Source: Coturnix japonica (taxonomy: Eukaryota > Chordata > Aves > Galliformes > Phasianidae). From it: a DNA stretch of 64,000 nt. Within the stretch, counting starts at the first letter, position 1; each line of letters begins with the position of its first letter. Under the pieces are notes generated by a model, which had not been told where the DNA came from, ran no database searches, and was given only the letters and a program-made list of their open reading frames with translations. Of this stretch, positions 41,601 to 53,600 are shown piece by piece. Location: the NCBI RefSeq assembly GCF_001577835.2, contig NC_029529.1, positions 11,729,380 through 11,793,379 on the forward strand, given 5' to 3'. The position numbers and the translations under genes are program-made.

Positions 41601-44600
41601 GTTTTCACGATGCGACTGGTCTCAGCAGGCAGTCTGTCAGGGTGATTTTTCAGCCTGGCATGTTTTGTAGCTGGGGTAGTCTGTGGGCTGAGGAGGATGA
41701 CAGAGCTCTGCTGCCAGGATTAGAAACGCACGGAGGAAAAAGGTCTGGAAATTGGATCTGTTGGTAAAGCTTCCCAACGCTGGATGCTGTGGCTTGTCTT
41801 GGTTTGTTTCTTCCCCTTGTCTCTCTGTCTGTGGCATTAGTGCGATGTTGCTAATGAGATGAGCCCTGCCAGCCCACACGCGCTGCTGTTAACACTGCAC
41901 TCCAAAGGCAGCCACAGTTGGCCAGTAAAGTGGAAGATACGAGTTGCCCTGTTGCACTTCACTGAAGTAATGCTAATTGACTTAATAGAGCACCCGGCTG
42001 TAGAAATTTGTTTGTTTTTATTCTGTGCAAATCCAGACCATGCTTCTGCTGGCCCTTTGTTGCTGTTTCTCGTGCTTATTCGGATGGGCCTTCCCATTCT
42101 TTAGTGATGGAGGTGGGTTTGAAGCTAACCTTTGTTTTGAGGAAGCCTTCCTGTCTACTGTCTTCACCATAGCTCGTAGTTAAGATGTTGATTTCCCCTT
42201 TCAAATCTGTATAATCCCCACTCTCAAAGTGACCGTGGTAGATTTCCAATAGCTTACTGGGTAATCTATCACTAGTTTACAGTGTGCTGTGCAAGGGAGA
42301 AGAGGAAACTTTTCAGGCTTTGACGCTAATTGCTTTGTGGCTAAGCTGGCTCTGCAATAAATCTACTTTTCCTATCAATCTTTTGCTTCAGGCTTTGGAC
42401 GCCTCTTCCTCTGCCTGCATACTTATGAAGAGTCAGTGCTGGGCATTGAGTGCAGCTCAGCCCAACTCAGCTGACGTGTATGTGTTTCTTCTGTGTTAAA
42501 GTTGGGCCAGAACCTGTTTCAAGGCAGCTGAAAGAAGGTAAAGATCCTCAGGCTTGCCTTTGCATGTTCATGTCTGTGGCCAGAAAGGTGTGCTGCTGTT
42601 CTGGACTTTGCTGTAGTATGAGGTGCTGTTATGTGCTGGTCCAGGTTTCCAGGTTAAATTATCTTGTTACCTCGTTAATAGCCCATCTAGAAAACTGTGT
42701 CCAGGCACCTAATTTCATTTAATTAGATCTCCACAAGTGGATCACCAATTTGTTTCTTGCTGTGATTAGGAAAACAGCTTATTCGCAGCTTCCAGTCCCC
42801 TAGATTTTCATCTTGGGCCAGGAATCCTCACTGGTCTCTCTGTTCCCAGCCCTACTGCTCCATAATGAACATATGGGTGGGTAAGCTTTTCCCTTTCCTC
42901 CATCTCCCTGCCCTCCCACTTGTGGTGCAGTGTAACGCCTGCTATCCCTGAGTGCTTCTTGGCCCTGGCAGGTGGAGCAGTGCCTTGAATCACAGGTCTG
43001 TGCCCCAAGTCATGCAGGAAGCTCTGAGCTGGAGCCTAAAGGCTGAAACAGCTTCGCACTGGGCTGTCCTTCCTGTTAGACCTATGCCTCAGTCTGTTCT
43101 TGGAGGGACTTTCCCACCTTTCCCTCCCAGCAACTTCGCGAGGAACTGGAACTTTCTGACAGCTTAATTTCCTGCCAAGGCTGCAGCACTTGGGCTGCCT
43201 TATAGTGCTGGCTCAGGAAATGAGGGCAGGAAGAAAGAGCAGCAAAACTCCATTTCTTGTCACCAAGACTCCAGCTTTGTGCAAGACACTTACCTGATCA
43301 GCATGGGGCATTTGGTTTGCTTGGCTGTTTTGCAGCATGGGTCTCGCTGGCAGCTGTGGGAGCTTTTGTTGTGCTTGAGCCATACAGCTCTCCTTGAGCT
43401 GTTTAGCATCTTGGATATCAGTCTGGCCTGCTTCTATCTCACAGGGATGTCTTACTGCCTGTCTGCTCTTTTCCTGCCTTGTGGGGAAAAAGAGCTTGTT
43501 CTCCCATCCTTCCCTGCTGTCTCTTCTTTTATCGAGGTCCTTTCAGCACAGTGAATGCAGATGATGCTCAGCTTGGTGCCCATGCTTGGCTTTGCACCCA
43601 CACAGGTTTTCCCACCCTGCTCTGAGCAGCAATGAGCTTGGCTGCTTGTCACTTGCTCTGTACACAAATGCTTGAGCTGCTTTTACTTGCTTGGTTGGTA
43701 TGACACCATCAGGTCTCTATACTACGTCTATCCTTAGTTACCTATGCTTGACCTCTAGCTATTTAGGTGGGGATATCTCAGGAATGGTTTCTGCTTGCAA
43801 GGAGCAGGTTGCATGACTGCATTGAGTGAGAGCAGAGAGCTTTGCTCCTGAGGGTGATAGCAGGTCCAGCCTTTCTGATGCCCAAGGCAGGGACATGCAC
43901 ACAGCTGACTGAAGAGAAGGGCTGGTAGTGGCAGCCATTGTGTTGTAGCAGGAGGCTCCTGTTCCTTTAGCACAGCTCTGTGGATGCTTTTCCCCCAGGA
44001 ACGTTGGGGGGTGCTGTGAACAGAGCTGTCTGCTGTGCAGGGTGGCTGTGTTTTCATTGCTGGGTCCTAGCAGAGAAGGCAGGAGCTCAGAGGTGACTTC
44101 ATGGGGTGGAGAAACTAATGAGGTGACAAAGTCTTGGCTTTAGGTGTGGGAGGCTGAGAGCAGCGAGATGATGGAAGACTCAGACAGGAGCTGAGCTGTG
44201 CTATGTGAACAAATACATCGCTAACAAAAGGAGTGTGGGGAGCATCTATCACATACCAGGGGGCTTCTGCACACAGGACCAAGTGAGCTGAATCTGCCCT
44301 TGGCATTCTCAGGGGCTGGAGCAGCTCCAGAAATCTCTCTCTTCCTGCTGTGTGCTGGAGGGAAGAGCTTGGGCTCCATCCTAGGAAGATCTTGGGACAA
44401 GCTGATCCTGCAGTTTCCTGGATGCTTTGGAACATCTGAACTGGGTCTTGGCTTTTGGGGGTTTGTTTTTGGTTGGGTTTTTTTTCTCTTCAAATTGGAA
44501 GTCTACTTTGGAAGGCACAGTGACCGAGGGCACCTGTGCTTGGCTTTGCGTGCTGTGGACCCAATCTGCTGGCTGGTGCTGGGACATAGAGCTCATCCTG

Positions 44601-45270
44601 CACCCAGGCAGCTGCTTTGCTCCCCCAGCAGCAGGAGCAACCTCTGCAGGGCAGCTCTGCTGTGCTGAACTTGCTGCCGGTTCCTGCTGCTCCTGGTATT
44701 GGTGGCAATTTGGGGAAGGGTCTGCCTCGCAAACCAGCATGAATGCATGCGAGTGGCTTGGGAGCGGAAAGATGAAATCTATTTTAGTTTTGGACGCAGT
44801 ATTTTGGGAGCAGTTAAGCAGTGTCAGTTGAAACCTGATAATTATTGCAGCTGCAAGGGGTAAAAAAACCCGAAATCCCGACTCAGCATCTTACTAAGGT
44901 GCTTAACTGCTCATTTCCATGAATGAGTTCCACCCTTCCCAAGACACTTCAATCTATTCGCTTTGTTGCTTCCTGTCCTGATGAGGTAGGTGGAAGCAGT
45001 GCTTTATTTATTAGGAAAATCCTGTGCCTTCGTGCCAAGGCAGAGGAGCTGTTGGCAGTTTGCTCCCCTCCTGGGGCTGAGGTCTGCCCTGCTCAGTACA
45101 GGCTGTGTACCTGCAGGGGGCATCTCCTGGGGTGTCTCCCTGCCCAGTGGGAGAAGCCCCTAAATATAAAGCTCAGTGCTTTGAGAGAGTCTTTCCTCTT
45201 TGTAACCTCTTTTAATTGACCCCTTCTCTTGCTAGGCTGTAGTTTGCATTCTCATCTCTCCATCTTGCAG

Positions 45271-45327
45271 GCTCTTCCTTTGCTTATTGTCGGCCGAAGG
45301 CGTTTTCTGGCTCAGCGTGGCAAGCAG
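45271..45327 (+). other. Possible short untranslated exon in the CAPN15 5' region
   Basis: A 57-bp block between TCTCCATCTTGCAG and the strong donor AAGCAG before GTACGT. It lies between the presumed exon 1 and the 47.2 kb exon on the same strand. There is no protein evidence. Confidence 0.25.
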
Positions 45328-47378
45328 GTACGTGCTTTGCATTGAGCTGCAGCGATGCCTCTCCTCCTGTTTACAAACGGACTCCATTCAGTGCTCCCCT
45401 CTGAGCACTGTTTGCTGGCTGCTCTCACCTGGTGCGAAGGGTAACTAACCCTGGAGAGTAGGATTTACTGCTTTGCCCAGAGAAATCCGATTTCACGCAG
45501 CGCTCGCAGCCAAGCAGCCCACTTAGACCAGACAGTCTTGGAGATCACCAGGACTTAGCAGGGTTATCCTGCACCTATTTATAGGTCCCTGCCCAGCTCC
45601 ACCCACCGTGGGGTTTTACCGCAGGGTTTTAAAGCAGGATTCCCAGCCTCTCTCCTTCCTGCAGCACACTCTGGTCCCTGGTGCAGACCTGAGGAGGGCG
45701 AAGGGCTGAGACGTGAGCGACGCGTTGGGAGCCAGCAGCGATGCCGGCAGCAGGCACGTCTTGTGCCTGTTGTGGTGAGCTAAAACTGCCACTTCTGCAC
45801 GTAGGAGGGAGAAGCAAAGGGCTCTGCTTCTGCAGCTCAGCACTCAGAGGAGGAAGCGATCTCGATCCAGTCTGTGGAATGGCTTTGTTAGGCAGTTTGG
45901 CTCTGCGCAGGGGAGAAGGCTATTAACAAACTGAGCATCCCACCTTCTGCTTAGCACTGCTTGGAGTGAGCTCTGCAGGGCTGTGTTTCTGCCCAACTTG
46001 CTTTTACTTTGTGTTTTTTCTTGTGGGAAAACACAACTCTTAAGGTGAGGCAGCTTCTCTTAGCAGGGTGTGAAACCGGGCTGACTCAGTCAGACTTGAG
46101 CTGATGACACTGGGAGATGCTTCCCCTCACATCACTGCTTTCAGTTAGCCAGGAAATCAGATTTGTTGTGAACTAATTGCCTGAGTTGGAGGAAATGAGA
46201 GGGGAAGTGCCAGGGATCCACGTTGGTTGGACCTGCAAGAAATCAAAGTCCTGCTGCTGCGCAGGGAGCTCAGCGTGGAGATGTGTTGTCTTCAGTCTGC
46301 CTGACGCACAGCAATTAGGCAGAGCAATTACAGCCAGGTAATCGAGGTAGGGAAAATTGTGTTCTTGAGCTTTTATTTTTACCAGTTCTGTTTCCTTTGC
46401 AGGTTACAGAAAAGGCCCCATGACAAAGTAGCTAATGTTCTTCAGTTAATGGCCTTATGCAGGCACGTTTCACTATTACGCTTGTAGCAAAACTGCACCT
46501 GCTCGTTGAGCTGCTGCGTTTGAGAGGCTGTTATCTATCAAGGCCTTTCTTGGTCCCTTAGAACAACCCTGGGATTGAAAGGCTGTATTTTAGGAATCTT
46601 TGTTTCAGCCTTTTTGCTGTGCAAAGTAGATTCTTCGCAAAGGTCTTTCTGCGGTTCATTCATCTCTGTAAATCCTGGTGGGTAATTGAATAAGCTCAGC
46701 TGTGCTAATTTTTTCTTCCCCCTTGTTTCTTCTTTTCTCTCTGTTAAACGTTGCCTTGATCCGTTCCTTCTGACACACATCCAGGTTGCCATGCCTCTCT
46801 CCTTTAAGGAGCCATATATGTTTAAACATCTTTGAATGTCAGAGGACAAGAAACGTTGTAGGGGTTTAACTGTGAGATTCTAAGAAGCGTGAAAGAGAGG
46901 GGGTGAAAAGAAGGAACCTGCAGTGTTAGTGGGAAGCAGGAGAAGGGGGATGTTTAGTTTCACATGCATACATCCTCCCTGCAGGCAAACCTGAGCCTGG
47001 AAACTCCTGGTGCTTCCCTGGGGAGATCCTCTGCTGCAGCCCTGTGCTCCCCATCTCCAGGCAGCAAAATCAGGCTTCAGTGACACGGCCCTGGTCAGAG
47101 CATGCACTAACAGGCTTCTAAGGCTGGAGGGGTGTTGCTGAAATCATACCTTACGTTTCTCTCTTTTTCCTTTTTTGTCTTTTTTTTTTCTTTTTATTTT
47201 TCCTTTTCTCTTTGTTTTTTCAACTCCTGATCAGAACCGACCTTCCTTTCTCCAGTGAGTCTGGAACCTTACAGCAGCTCATGCCGCAGCGTCTCGTCTA
47301 TCCCACCCGAACTGCCTGCGCCACTGGCTTGGACCTAACCTAGGATAAAGCTCTGCGTGGCCTGGGTGGGGGGGAACC

Positions 47379-47554
47379 ATGGGGAGCTCTGCCTCATCGC
47401 TGGCCGCAGAGACGGAGTCGGACCATGGCTTCACTAGCCCACCCTACCCAGGGCACCCAGCTGTGGGCTGGTATAGGAGTAGTCATGGTGGTCCTGTTTG
47501 GGAAAGTGACCTTATAACGCGGCAGCAACAGAATTTACACCACCGGCTGCGAAG
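47379..47554 (+). CDS. Candidate alternative first coding exon of CAPN15 with N-myristoylation-type start
   Basis: A 320-bp exon candidate spans 47235-47554: a 70-bp pyrimidine tract and GATCAG acceptor in front, donor GAAG before GTAAGG behind. Inside, ACCATGG at 47377-47382 starts 58 codons: [18 protein letters not shown], then [17 protein letters not shown], and [10 protein letters not shown] at the end. An in-frame TAA at 47346-47348 fixes this ATG as the first. Gly2, Ser5 and Ser6 suit N-myristoylation. The exon ends in phase 2 (AG). Joined to the acceptor at 63027 (C, then CAC TCC) the frame continues Ser-His-Ser-His-Ser-Pro-Ser-Ser into the CAPN15 start Met. It could instead be a 5' UTR exon with a chance open frame, or part of another gene. 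Confidence 0.45.
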
Positions 47555-49465
47555 GTAAGGAGAAGGGGAAGGAGCCTGCTTACCTGCTTACCTCTCAGCT
47601 TCAACCCAGGGCAGCGCAGTGGGGATGAGTGGCTTTGCGTCCTGCTGAGTGTTGGCTCTTATCCAGAGGCTCAGTTCTTGTCCTTGTGAAACTCAGGGCT
47701 GAATTTCCTCCGATAGGAGTGCTGCCAAGCCTCATTGTACTTATCAGGCTGCCAGTATCTCCTGCAGAATAGCTGCAGGGCTCATCCCACCTCTTCCTCA
47801 CTCACCCCAGCGGTGAAGGTGTCTGCCTGGGAATGGGATCTCCATTCCTTCAACAAGGTCACCACCTTCTCATGGCTCCCTTTTTACCTCCCAGCTAACT
47901 GTAACTGTCAAAGATGCAGCATTATGACTCCAGGTTGAGTGGGAGAAGTAGCAAAGGTTTTTGAACTTAGAAGAGCAAGAAATGCTGTTTTCATAAAAGT
48001 GCAGTGAAATGCTCTAAATACCAGATCACAGGAAACAAAACACACCAAATCAGAATGACTCTGAAATAGAGCTCAGCGCTTCCTACTCTCACTTTCTGTC
48101 CCTCCTTGATAAGATCAGCATCTCAAGACGTGCCTCTGAGTCATTTAGCTGTGCTCGTTCCCCATCAGCCACCTGAGAGTGAGGGATATTTCCTCCTGTT
48201 GGAGGGCTGTGTGCTGCATTCAGGCTCTGTTAGGCTGAGAGGTATGCTGAAAGCAGCTAAAAATCCCCAGCCTGGAGGCTTGACTACAGAGACTGCCGTG
48301 TTTAATGCTAACACTATCTGAGCCTTTGCCTGAAGCCTGCTTTCTGTAGATGCCAGCCTGGTTGGGTGTCTGTACTTGCTTAAGTCCGTTTGGAGCCATT
48401 AGTGTTTTAGGAATAGCTGCTTGCTTCTGAGTGTCCCCGAGCTGTTGTGGCTTTCTACTGGAGGCATTTGCTGTGGTGGTCGCGTCCTATTTGTGGTATA
48501 GTCCTTGTTTTTGTTGCTGCTGCCAGTCCCAGCAAGTTCACTTCCCAGTGTCTGGTGTATGATTCGGGGAGACCCCAAGGCATGCAGTGTCACGCTCTGC
48601 TCCTTCGTAGGCCCTGCCTTGGGTTTCCTCGTTGGGCTTATAATGGCATGGAAGCAGTCGATTGTTGTCTTTGCTCTCAGTCATGTGTCTGAGTTCTGGC
48701 AATGCCTAAGAGGCCTCCAAAGGCTGTTCTGTGCAGTTCCCCACCACCACTGCTGTGTGTCCCAACCTGCAGGGCTGGCCGTCCTGCTTGGACCTGCAGC
48801 TCTTGCGGGTGGGATCCTGCAAACAGAATTGGGCCATTCCTGCAGGATGACTCCCTCCAAGCTGCTGCTTTCTCCTCTGTTCCCTGGATGATACTCCTGT
48901 GCATGGTCAGCACTGCCATTCAGGAGCTGGCAGTGCAAATCAGTGCTGCAGGGCAATGTTTGTGCAGCCTGGTGTGTATGGCTGTGCCTGCTGCTCCCCA
49001 GTCTGAGGCTGCAGGCTGCTGGAGCTGGAGAAATGACGTGAAATCCTCATTTGCAGAAGTACATTTCCTGCACAGCCAGCCTCCGCAGCGGGGCGGATGT
49101 TGGGGCAAGCACAGGAACTGCTGCTCTTTGTGCAGATAAAGGCAGTGTCCTGTTAGGAGCGGTTTGGTGAGAATTATGCTTTTCCCGTGCTGAAGGAGAG
49201 AGCTCATCCCGGCTGAGTGCTGCGTGGTTCCTGGAGACAGGAAAATAGCTGGCCGTGATTCACCGAGCAGCCTCTGCGTGGGAAGGACTTGCTTTAGGCA
49301 GTGATTATGGAAGCGGGTTCAAAAGACGTGCTGAGATCAGCCGGGCTGCCAGGCATCAAAGTCCCTGTGGTTCCCATGGTGAGGTTGGTGCAGCAACGGG
49401 GTGAAGCAGCAGCAGCTGCTTGGTTTCCAGAGAGAAACAGATTAATACACTCTTCTTAAAGAAGA

Positions 49466-49483
49466 AAAATAAATAAATAAATA
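49466..49483. repeat. (AAAT)n short microsatellite
   Basis: Four to five tandem AAAT units in the CAPN15 intron. Confidence 0.8.
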
Positions 49484-50610
49484 GGAGCAGTCCAAGTAGT
49501 TGGGTCCACCTCTTTGCATCCCTGGAGCCCTCCAGTGCAGGAAGGAAGTGGAGTACTGGGGAGTCAGGCTGAGGCTGGCCAGGAGTTCTGGGATAGACTT
49601 TGCTTTTCCTGCTGGTTTCCTGCCCCTGCCTGCAGCCACCTTCAGAGCTCCTAATGTTGAAGGCCAGCACAGAGCCAGGCCTGTTATGGTGTGTGCCATG
49701 CCTCAGGGATGCGTGCACATCTTCCTTGTTAGGAATACAGGGATGAGAGTGCTTCACGAGTGGGCTGCTCTTGGGGAGAGGCTTCTGTCATGGTGAGGAT
49801 AGGAGTGAGGGAAGAAATCAATGCTGCGTGGTGTTGGAGGTGTGCTGGAAGCTGGGAGGAAGCTGTGCTGACTCAAGGGCTGATGCTTGGATGCTCCAGC
49901 CCTGTCTGTTGGGGACAGCTGGACATGGGAGCAGCAGAGGGGCCTTGGTGATGGAAGCAGTAGCCTTGTGATTTTATTTTTCAATAAATCTATGGTAGCT
50001 GTCTGCATATTCCAGATGAATTCTGGCTTATCTGCGGGTTGTTGTGGATACCTGCTTGGTGGGAGCGTCGGGCTTGGAACTGTTTGCCAGTTCTCACCAA
50101 AGCATGTGGCAGCTGGAATGGTGCCTTGCCCCACAAAGCGTGCAGTGCTGAGGAGCTGGCAGCACATCATTCCATCCCTGCCCATCCGCTTTCCATGCTG
50201 GCTGTTCCAGCAGTCCGTTTCCTCTCAAAGCCTCTTAATTGTCTAAATTGAGGCTATTTATAGCTCTGGAGCTGTAAAGAAATCAGAGGATGGCACAGAG
50301 TAGTAAAACTTTGTAATATGAACCCAAATGTCCCCAGTGCTGTAAGGACAAATTTCCCTTTCTCTCCTTCTGCTGCTCCTTGCCTCCAGGCCACCTTCCT
50401 CATCTCTGTTTCCAGCAAGCACAGTAAAAGCTGGGACAGGGAGGCAAAGCTTGTGCTAAGATCTTAGAGGAGATTCCTGAACACCATGCCTGAATGTTGC
50501 TGTCACACTCAAGCAGGCCTGACCCTTAAATATGCCATTAAGAAAGGGCAGCAGCACCTTCATGTGGTTTTGGGACACTCTGTGGTAGCTGAGCCCTCTT
50601 GTTCACAAAG

Positions 50611-50672
50611 GTAGGCTCAGGTCCTTGTCCAGGTGCAGGGATGTAGGCTCAGGTCCTTCTCCTGGTGCAGGA
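50611..50672. repeat. 32-bp tandem pair
   Basis: GTAGGCTCAGGTCCTT is repeated at 50611 and 50643 with near-identical flanks (CCAGGTGCAGG and CCTGGTGCAGG). Confidence 0.75.
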
Positions 50673-53600
50673 ATTGAGTAATTTTGCTTTGGTGCTCTCA
50701 GGATGTGGCTGTGCATGCAGGAGGTTGGTATCCATCTTTCGCTATGGCCAGATCCGTGGTCCTGTATTCTTCCTCCCTTTCAGGAAGGGATCCTGGAGCT
50801 GCAATCCTGCTGTGAATGGGGACAGTCACTCGTGCTGGGAGAACACTTGGGTGTTGTATTTGGAGCAGGTTGTTCCCAGGTGTACTGGGGGTGAGCTGGG
50901 AGGTGGATTGGCAGGAAGTGAATTTATTGTTCATTTTTTAAGAGTAAAAGGAGCCAAAGCAGGATGTTTTCGAGAGCAGCAATTCTGCCTTGCTCCTTTG
51001 ACTTTTCTCTTGCTGCAGAGGCAGAAGCCTGGCCAAGTATAATCCCTTGGCCCCTGGAGAGGTGTCGTGCGTGTAGCCTGGAGCTGTTGGAGAAGCCTCT
51101 GTCCTCCTGCAGGAGCTGATGAATGGCTGCGGTGACAGCAGTTGTTCAGGAGCCTGTCAGTGCTGTAAGGAGGGAGCTAGTGAAGGACATGCAGTATGTG
51201 GAGCAGAGTCCCTTGAAAGAGCCAGGGAGGATCTGCACACCCTTCCACCTGATGTTATGCAGTGTCTGTCCTGCGGGGAGATGTCCTTAAGTTAGGTTCC
51301 TGCTGCTCTGGGCTTGATAGTGGGGGCTGAGGGCAGGACGAACTTGCTGCCTGCTCCCAAGGAGCTCCCTGCCCCTCTGTGCTGTTCAGTGCTGCCAGCT
51401 GCCCTCTGTCTTCCAGGCTTGTTTTGTAGCTCATTCCTTCCTTCTGAACATAGCAGGCACCAGTTGCTGCTGGATTTTCCCCACTGGTAACTTGATCCAG
51501 ATTGACACCAGTCGCTCTGGTCTTGGGTCTCTGACTTAATGTGATTCAGAAGTGGGGAGGAGAATGTGTGAAGCTGCAGTCCCTTTTAGCCTGTCTCCAT
51601 CCCTGGCTGCCAGCACCGAGGTGATGCTGATCCAATCTGGGCTTGGGGCCGGTGCTGGCGTGTGCTGGGACGAGGCAGCACATGCTGAGCAAACCCTGTG
51701 AGGCCTTTGTTTGCTCATGTGAAACTGTCTTGCTGTGTGGGACTGCCACAAATAAAAGGACGTTTGTTCAAAGGACACAGAGAGGAAAGATAAGCTGTGG
51801 TTTGATGATGTTTCAGTTTGGCAAACCGGGGCTGCAAAACAAGGGACACATCTGTCTGCTCCTGCCCAGGGCTCTGCAGCTTGCCTGAGGATTTGGCCTT
51901 ATCAGCATCTCTCCATCTCAGCAGTCTGTCCTGGGATCTTCTCTGTGCTCTGTTCTGACCCTGCCTGGGTACAGCAGGGCAATAGTACTGCAGCCAGCAG
52001 TGCTCTGCATCCTCCAGCATCTTTGCCTGCATCAGCACCAAATCCTGTGAGGGGCAGGAGCTGGAGGCCACAGAGGGGTGGTGTGAACAGCTGATCCGAA
52101 AGAACTGCTCCTGTCTTCTGGATGGTATTTGTGAGGCTGCAATAAGATGAGAAAACCAGGAGGAAACTTGAACTGAACTGTAAATGCAGCCCTTGTGGCT
52201 GGTGATGGGATGAGCAGCAGGAGGCTCAGGGCAGTGCCTGGGATAGGGAGGAGAGTTTGGGCTGGGGGTGCTTTGGGGCTGCCAGTCTGGCAGCTTGCTG
52301 GGAGCCAGAGGCACCTTGCCTGCCCTTGCACAGAGCTGCATAGCTCAGCTTTATCTCCAAACACCTGGGCTCGTGCCCTGTTTCTGGTACACAGTGCAGG
52401 GTGGTACTGCTTGCTGGAGCTTATAGGTGCAGGGAACTGGGTTTCTGCATTTTGAGCATGGCAGCTCACTGCAGGTGCTGGATGCTGGCTCTTGCTGGCA
52501 CTTACTGCCTCTCATGATGCAGAGGGCAGGTCTGTACCCACTGTCCTTCCATAGTATTCCCTCATGGCAGAGTGGGGGGAGAAGGAGGTGCAGGTGGTCA
52601 CAAGCAGGATCATTCATCTTCCTGAAAGCCTCATTTTAACTCGTGTTCCTTCCAAAAGTGAAACTCTGTATGTGTGTATAGGTGCTTTTTTCCCCCGGTT
52701 CCTTGATTCACCAGGTGCTGGTACAGCTGGTGTGTGCCCTGTGCTGTGCTGGCACCTTCCATCACACTTGTGCCTCCAACTGCAGTAAATGGATCCTCTT
52801 CACCTTTCCCTGCCAAGGAACCCAGGCTTCTGCCTCACCCCACAGCTGCTCTGACTGCCTGCGGAGAGGGACAAATGTGGGAACACTTGTTGCTTCTGAA
52901 ATGTGAAATGTGCACGGCTTGGTGAGCTCTGGGAGTGTTGAGGAAGAGCAGGAGCTGCCCTTAATGGTGGGAAGCACTGTGTCCCAGTGTGGGGACGGGT
53001 CGCTGAGCTGTGGGGAGCAGCCCCAGTGTGGCCACATCGGGCACTTGTTGGTGGTCTTTGGGCACCTGAAGGTTAACTGCACGTGCTCCAGCTGGGAGCA
53101 TCCTCTGGATTCCAGCTGTCAAGTCACTCACTTAAGTATGCTTCATCTTTAGGAGGCAGTAAACAGTACCACAGTCTGAATTACTGAGTCCAGAGGCCTC
53201 CTGGGGGCAGTATGAATTGTAGTGGCTTCCCTGGTAATTACCATCTGACTGCTGGAGCAGGGCTTGTCTCGAACACGTTGCTGGCTCAGCAGAGGTGGCA
53301 GTAGCAGAGTGTGGGGTGTGAGCAGGCTGTGGTGCTGCTCTGCTCCAGGCCCTTTTCAATCCCAAAGCCCACCCAGCACTCCTCTGAGAAACCAAACAGA
53401 TGCTGATAACCATTCCTTCCTAAGTTCAGGCATGTGAGAAGGAGAAGTAAGTGAGCTTTGTAGGCCTGCTGCACGTGGGCATTCAGATCCATTCATTTGA
53501 AGCTGCTGGTGGTGAAACTGAGGTCGTTTGCCTTCAGATGGGTATGTAAAGCTGGCGGTCTCCTGGAGGTGCAGGAGCTCCTCTCTGACCTTAGTGGGTT

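Larger units (their letters stand above)
35520..47230. other. Inferred CAPN15 intron, proximal part
   Basis: No protein exon was recognised over this 11.7 kb. It holds one CR1 tail (36440-36690), a possible alternative promoter region (38390-38640), a TATA-like element at 37608-37618, a possible short untranslated exon at 45271-45327, and several AT-rich blocks with dense ATTA cores that look like non-coding conserved elements. Confidence 0.5.

Noticed and set aside
47160-47234. Possible poly(T) tail of a retrotransposed element
   Set aside because: It is a mixed C/T tract leading directly into an AG; better explained as a strong 3' splice site.
51715-52341. 208-codon open frame on the minus strand
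   Set aside because: No recognisable domain, no splice or promoter support, composition like shuffled non-coding sequence.
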